Assembly (NCBI GenBank): GCA_049320945.1
Contig: JBMOQT010000208.1
Coordinates: forward strand, 1 to 6,289
DNA: 6,289 nt
Source: DYIB01 sp049320945
GTDB lineage: Bacteria; Pseudomonadota; Gammaproteobacteria; Burkholderiales; Rhodocyclaceae
Direction: 5' to 3'
Both the position numbers and the translations under genes were made by a program. The notes under the pieces are model-generated. The model was not told the origin of the DNA, made no database searches, and was given only the letters and a program-made list of their open reading frames with translations. Of the stretch, positions 5,017-6,289 are shown in pieces. Every line of letters begins with the position of its first letter. The first letter of the stretch is position 1.

Positions 5017-6289
5017 CATCTGCTTGCAGTAGGTCTCACGGGTGAACAGGATCAGCACCGCAGCCAGGACCGTCCAGGCGAACATCAGGCTGAAGCCCGC
5101 TTGGAAGGCGGCCGCGTCGTAGAGCCGCACGCCGTTGGCCATCGCACCCTGCCAGTGGCGGTCCAGCATCCAGCCCACCGCCGGCTGCAACACCATGCCC
5201 CCCATCAGCGGCCCCATGTTGCATACCCCCGAGGCCGTGCCCATGAGCCGCGCCGGCACCGACTCCTTGGCGAAGGCGAAGCCGATGATGAGGTTGCCCG
5301 AGACGAAGCCCAGGGCGACCAGCAGCGCCACCAGCAGCGGCAGCGGCAGCGGCGCCAGGTAGATCACCACCGCCCAGCCGATCACCGCCGCAAAGCAAGT
5401 GACCACATACAACGGCTTGCGCCGTCCCATGCGTTCGGACCAGGCACCCAGCAGCGGCCCGCCCAGGGCCCAGGCCACCAGGAAAGCGGAGGTGATGGCG
5501 GCCGCCTCGCGCGAGCCCAGCTGGTAGACCTGGGTGAGGTAGGGCACGCCCCACAGACCGGCGAAGGTGAGCACCGCCCCGGCCACGCCGCCGGGCACGG
5601 CGAACAGCAGCCAGGAGTTGCGGTAGGACAGTACTTCCATCAGGCCGCGCCACACGGAGCCATGCTGTCCCGTGCCGTGGCCGCCGCCGCTGAAGTGGCT
5701 GCGGTAGCCCGCTTCTGCCGGGTCGTCGCGCACCCGCAGCCAGATGGCCAGGCACAGCAGCGCCGTCACGGCCGCGGTGACAGCCATCACCGAACGCCAG
5801 CCGAAGGCCTCCACCAGCGCCCGCAGGGGCACGCCGGCGAACACCCCGCCCACCACGCCGGTGAGCAGGGCGATGCCGGACACGAGAGCGAACTGTTGCG
5901 GCGCGAACCAGTGGGTGGCGAGCTTGAGCATGGAGACGAAGGCCACCGCCACCGAGCCGCCGATCAACAGGCGCCCGGCGCTGGCCCAGCCGATGGTGGG
6001 GGCAAAGGCGAACAGCGCCGTGCCCAGGGCCGCCACCCCGGCGCCCAGGGTGAGCAGGCGGCGTGGCCCCCAGCGGTCGGCGATCACCCCGGTGGGGATC
6101 TGCATCACCACGTAGGAATAGAAGTAGAAGGCCGACAGGTTGCCCAGGGCCGCCGCGCCCAGGGCGAAGTCGGTCATCAGCTTGTCGGTGATGACGGCGG
6201 GCGCCACCCGCTGGTAGAAGCCGATGAGATAGAGCAGGGCACCCAGCCCCCACACCGACCAGGCGAGGGAAGCGGGAGGATGAGTCAGC
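5011..6289 (-). CDS. Major facilitator superfamily transporter (partial, start beyond the window)
   Basis: At least 425 residues with about 12 hydrophobic segments, so an inner-membrane MFS permease; the substrate is not evident. Counting from the GTG at 6255, the first helix runs to YQRVAPAVITDKL, a motif common in a broad MFS group of anion and small-metabolite carriers. Motif A in loop 2-3 is GVIADRWGPRR (56-66), with a degenerate copy between helices 8 and 9 (GAWSERMGRRK). The central loop is Gly/His-rich (HFSGGGHGTGQHG). It ends in FTRETYCKQMA. The GTG at 6255 is unlikely to be the start. The frame stays open to the window edge (LTHPPASLAWS precedes it) and that part completes the first membrane helix, so the true start lies upstream. 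It converges on comM. No clear terminator is visible in the gap, only a 4-base GGCC stem at 5005-5017. Confidence 0.9.
   Translation of the reverse strand, partial: LTHPPASLAWSVWGLGALLYLIGFYQRVAPAVITDKLMTDFALGAAALGNLSAFYFYSYVVMQIPTGVIADRWGPRRLLTLGAGVAALGTALFAFAPTIGWASAGRLLIGGSVAVAFVSMLKLATHWFAPQQFALVSGIALLTGVVGGVFAGVPLRALVEAFGWRSVMAVTAAVTALLCLAIWLRVRDDPAEAGYRSHFSGGGHGTGQHGSVWRGLMEVLSYRNSWLLFAVPGGVAGAVLTFAGLWGVPYLTQVYQLGSREAAAITSAFLVAWALGGPLLGAWSERMGRRKPLYVVTCFAAVIGWAVVIYLAPLPLPLLVALLVALGFVSGNLIIGFAFAKESVPARLMGTASGVCNMGPLMGGMVLQPAVGWMLDRHWQGAMANGVRLYDAAAFQAGFSLMFAWTVLAAVLILFTRETYCKQMA

Noticed and set aside
5320..5354. CAGCGG/CAGCAG short tandem repeats
   Set aside because: They simply encode the Leu/Pro-Leu membrane segment of the MFS transporter in codon-biased DNA.

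Overview
This window looks like the chromosome of a GC-rich betaproteobacterium, most likely of the Rhodocyclales or a close relative. The evidence is strong G+C codon bias, the protein sequences (PII, UbiK, ComM/YifB, YceI) and the ordering of a PII/AmtB locus next to ubiK and comM. The lineage call is inference from recalled protein and synteny patterns, not from a search.

Left part, minus strand (1 to about 1810): a nitrogen-control operon read leftward. It holds an outer-membrane beta-barrel porin (498-1649), a PII signal protein of GlnK type (110-448), and the first 33 codons of an AmtB ammonium channel with its signal peptide (1-99, cut by the window edge). Upstream of the porin, the intergenic DNA carries a nearly complete sigma-54 control region: a -24/-12 promoter with exact GG-N10-GC spacing (1691-1706), a plausible IHF site in an AT-rich bend (1726-1738), and two NtrC-type dyads 32 bp apart (1760-1776 and a perfect-arm site at 1792-1808). 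The likely picture is that nitrogen limitation, through NtrC-P and sigma-54 RNA polymerase, switches on porin, GlnK and AmtB together. GlnK then gates AmtB at the inner membrane while the porin may widen access across the outer membrane.

Middle part, plus strand (1838-4909): ubiK (85 aa, ubiquinone-biosynthesis accessory factor) has a possible extended -10 promoter and is followed at once by a GC-rich hairpin. Next comes a two-gene module with a 4-base ATGA overlap: a cytochrome b561 and a periplasmic YceI-family protein. Last is comM (YifB family AAA+ ATPase, natural-transformation helicase).

Right part (4909-6289): a minus-strand MFS transporter converges on comM, and its start lies beyond the window. 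The roughly 100 bases between them are not plain spacer. Read on the plus strand they encode about 36 residues that look like an internal piece of a Bcr/CflA-type drug efflux transporter, with neither start nor end of the gene present. This appears to be a gene fossil at a rearrangement junction.

I see no RNA genes, insertion sequences, CRISPR arrays or phage genes. I found no convincing new multi-gene system. The points most worth a second look are the porin within an NtrC/sigma-54 operon, its control region, and the Bcr/CflA fossil.
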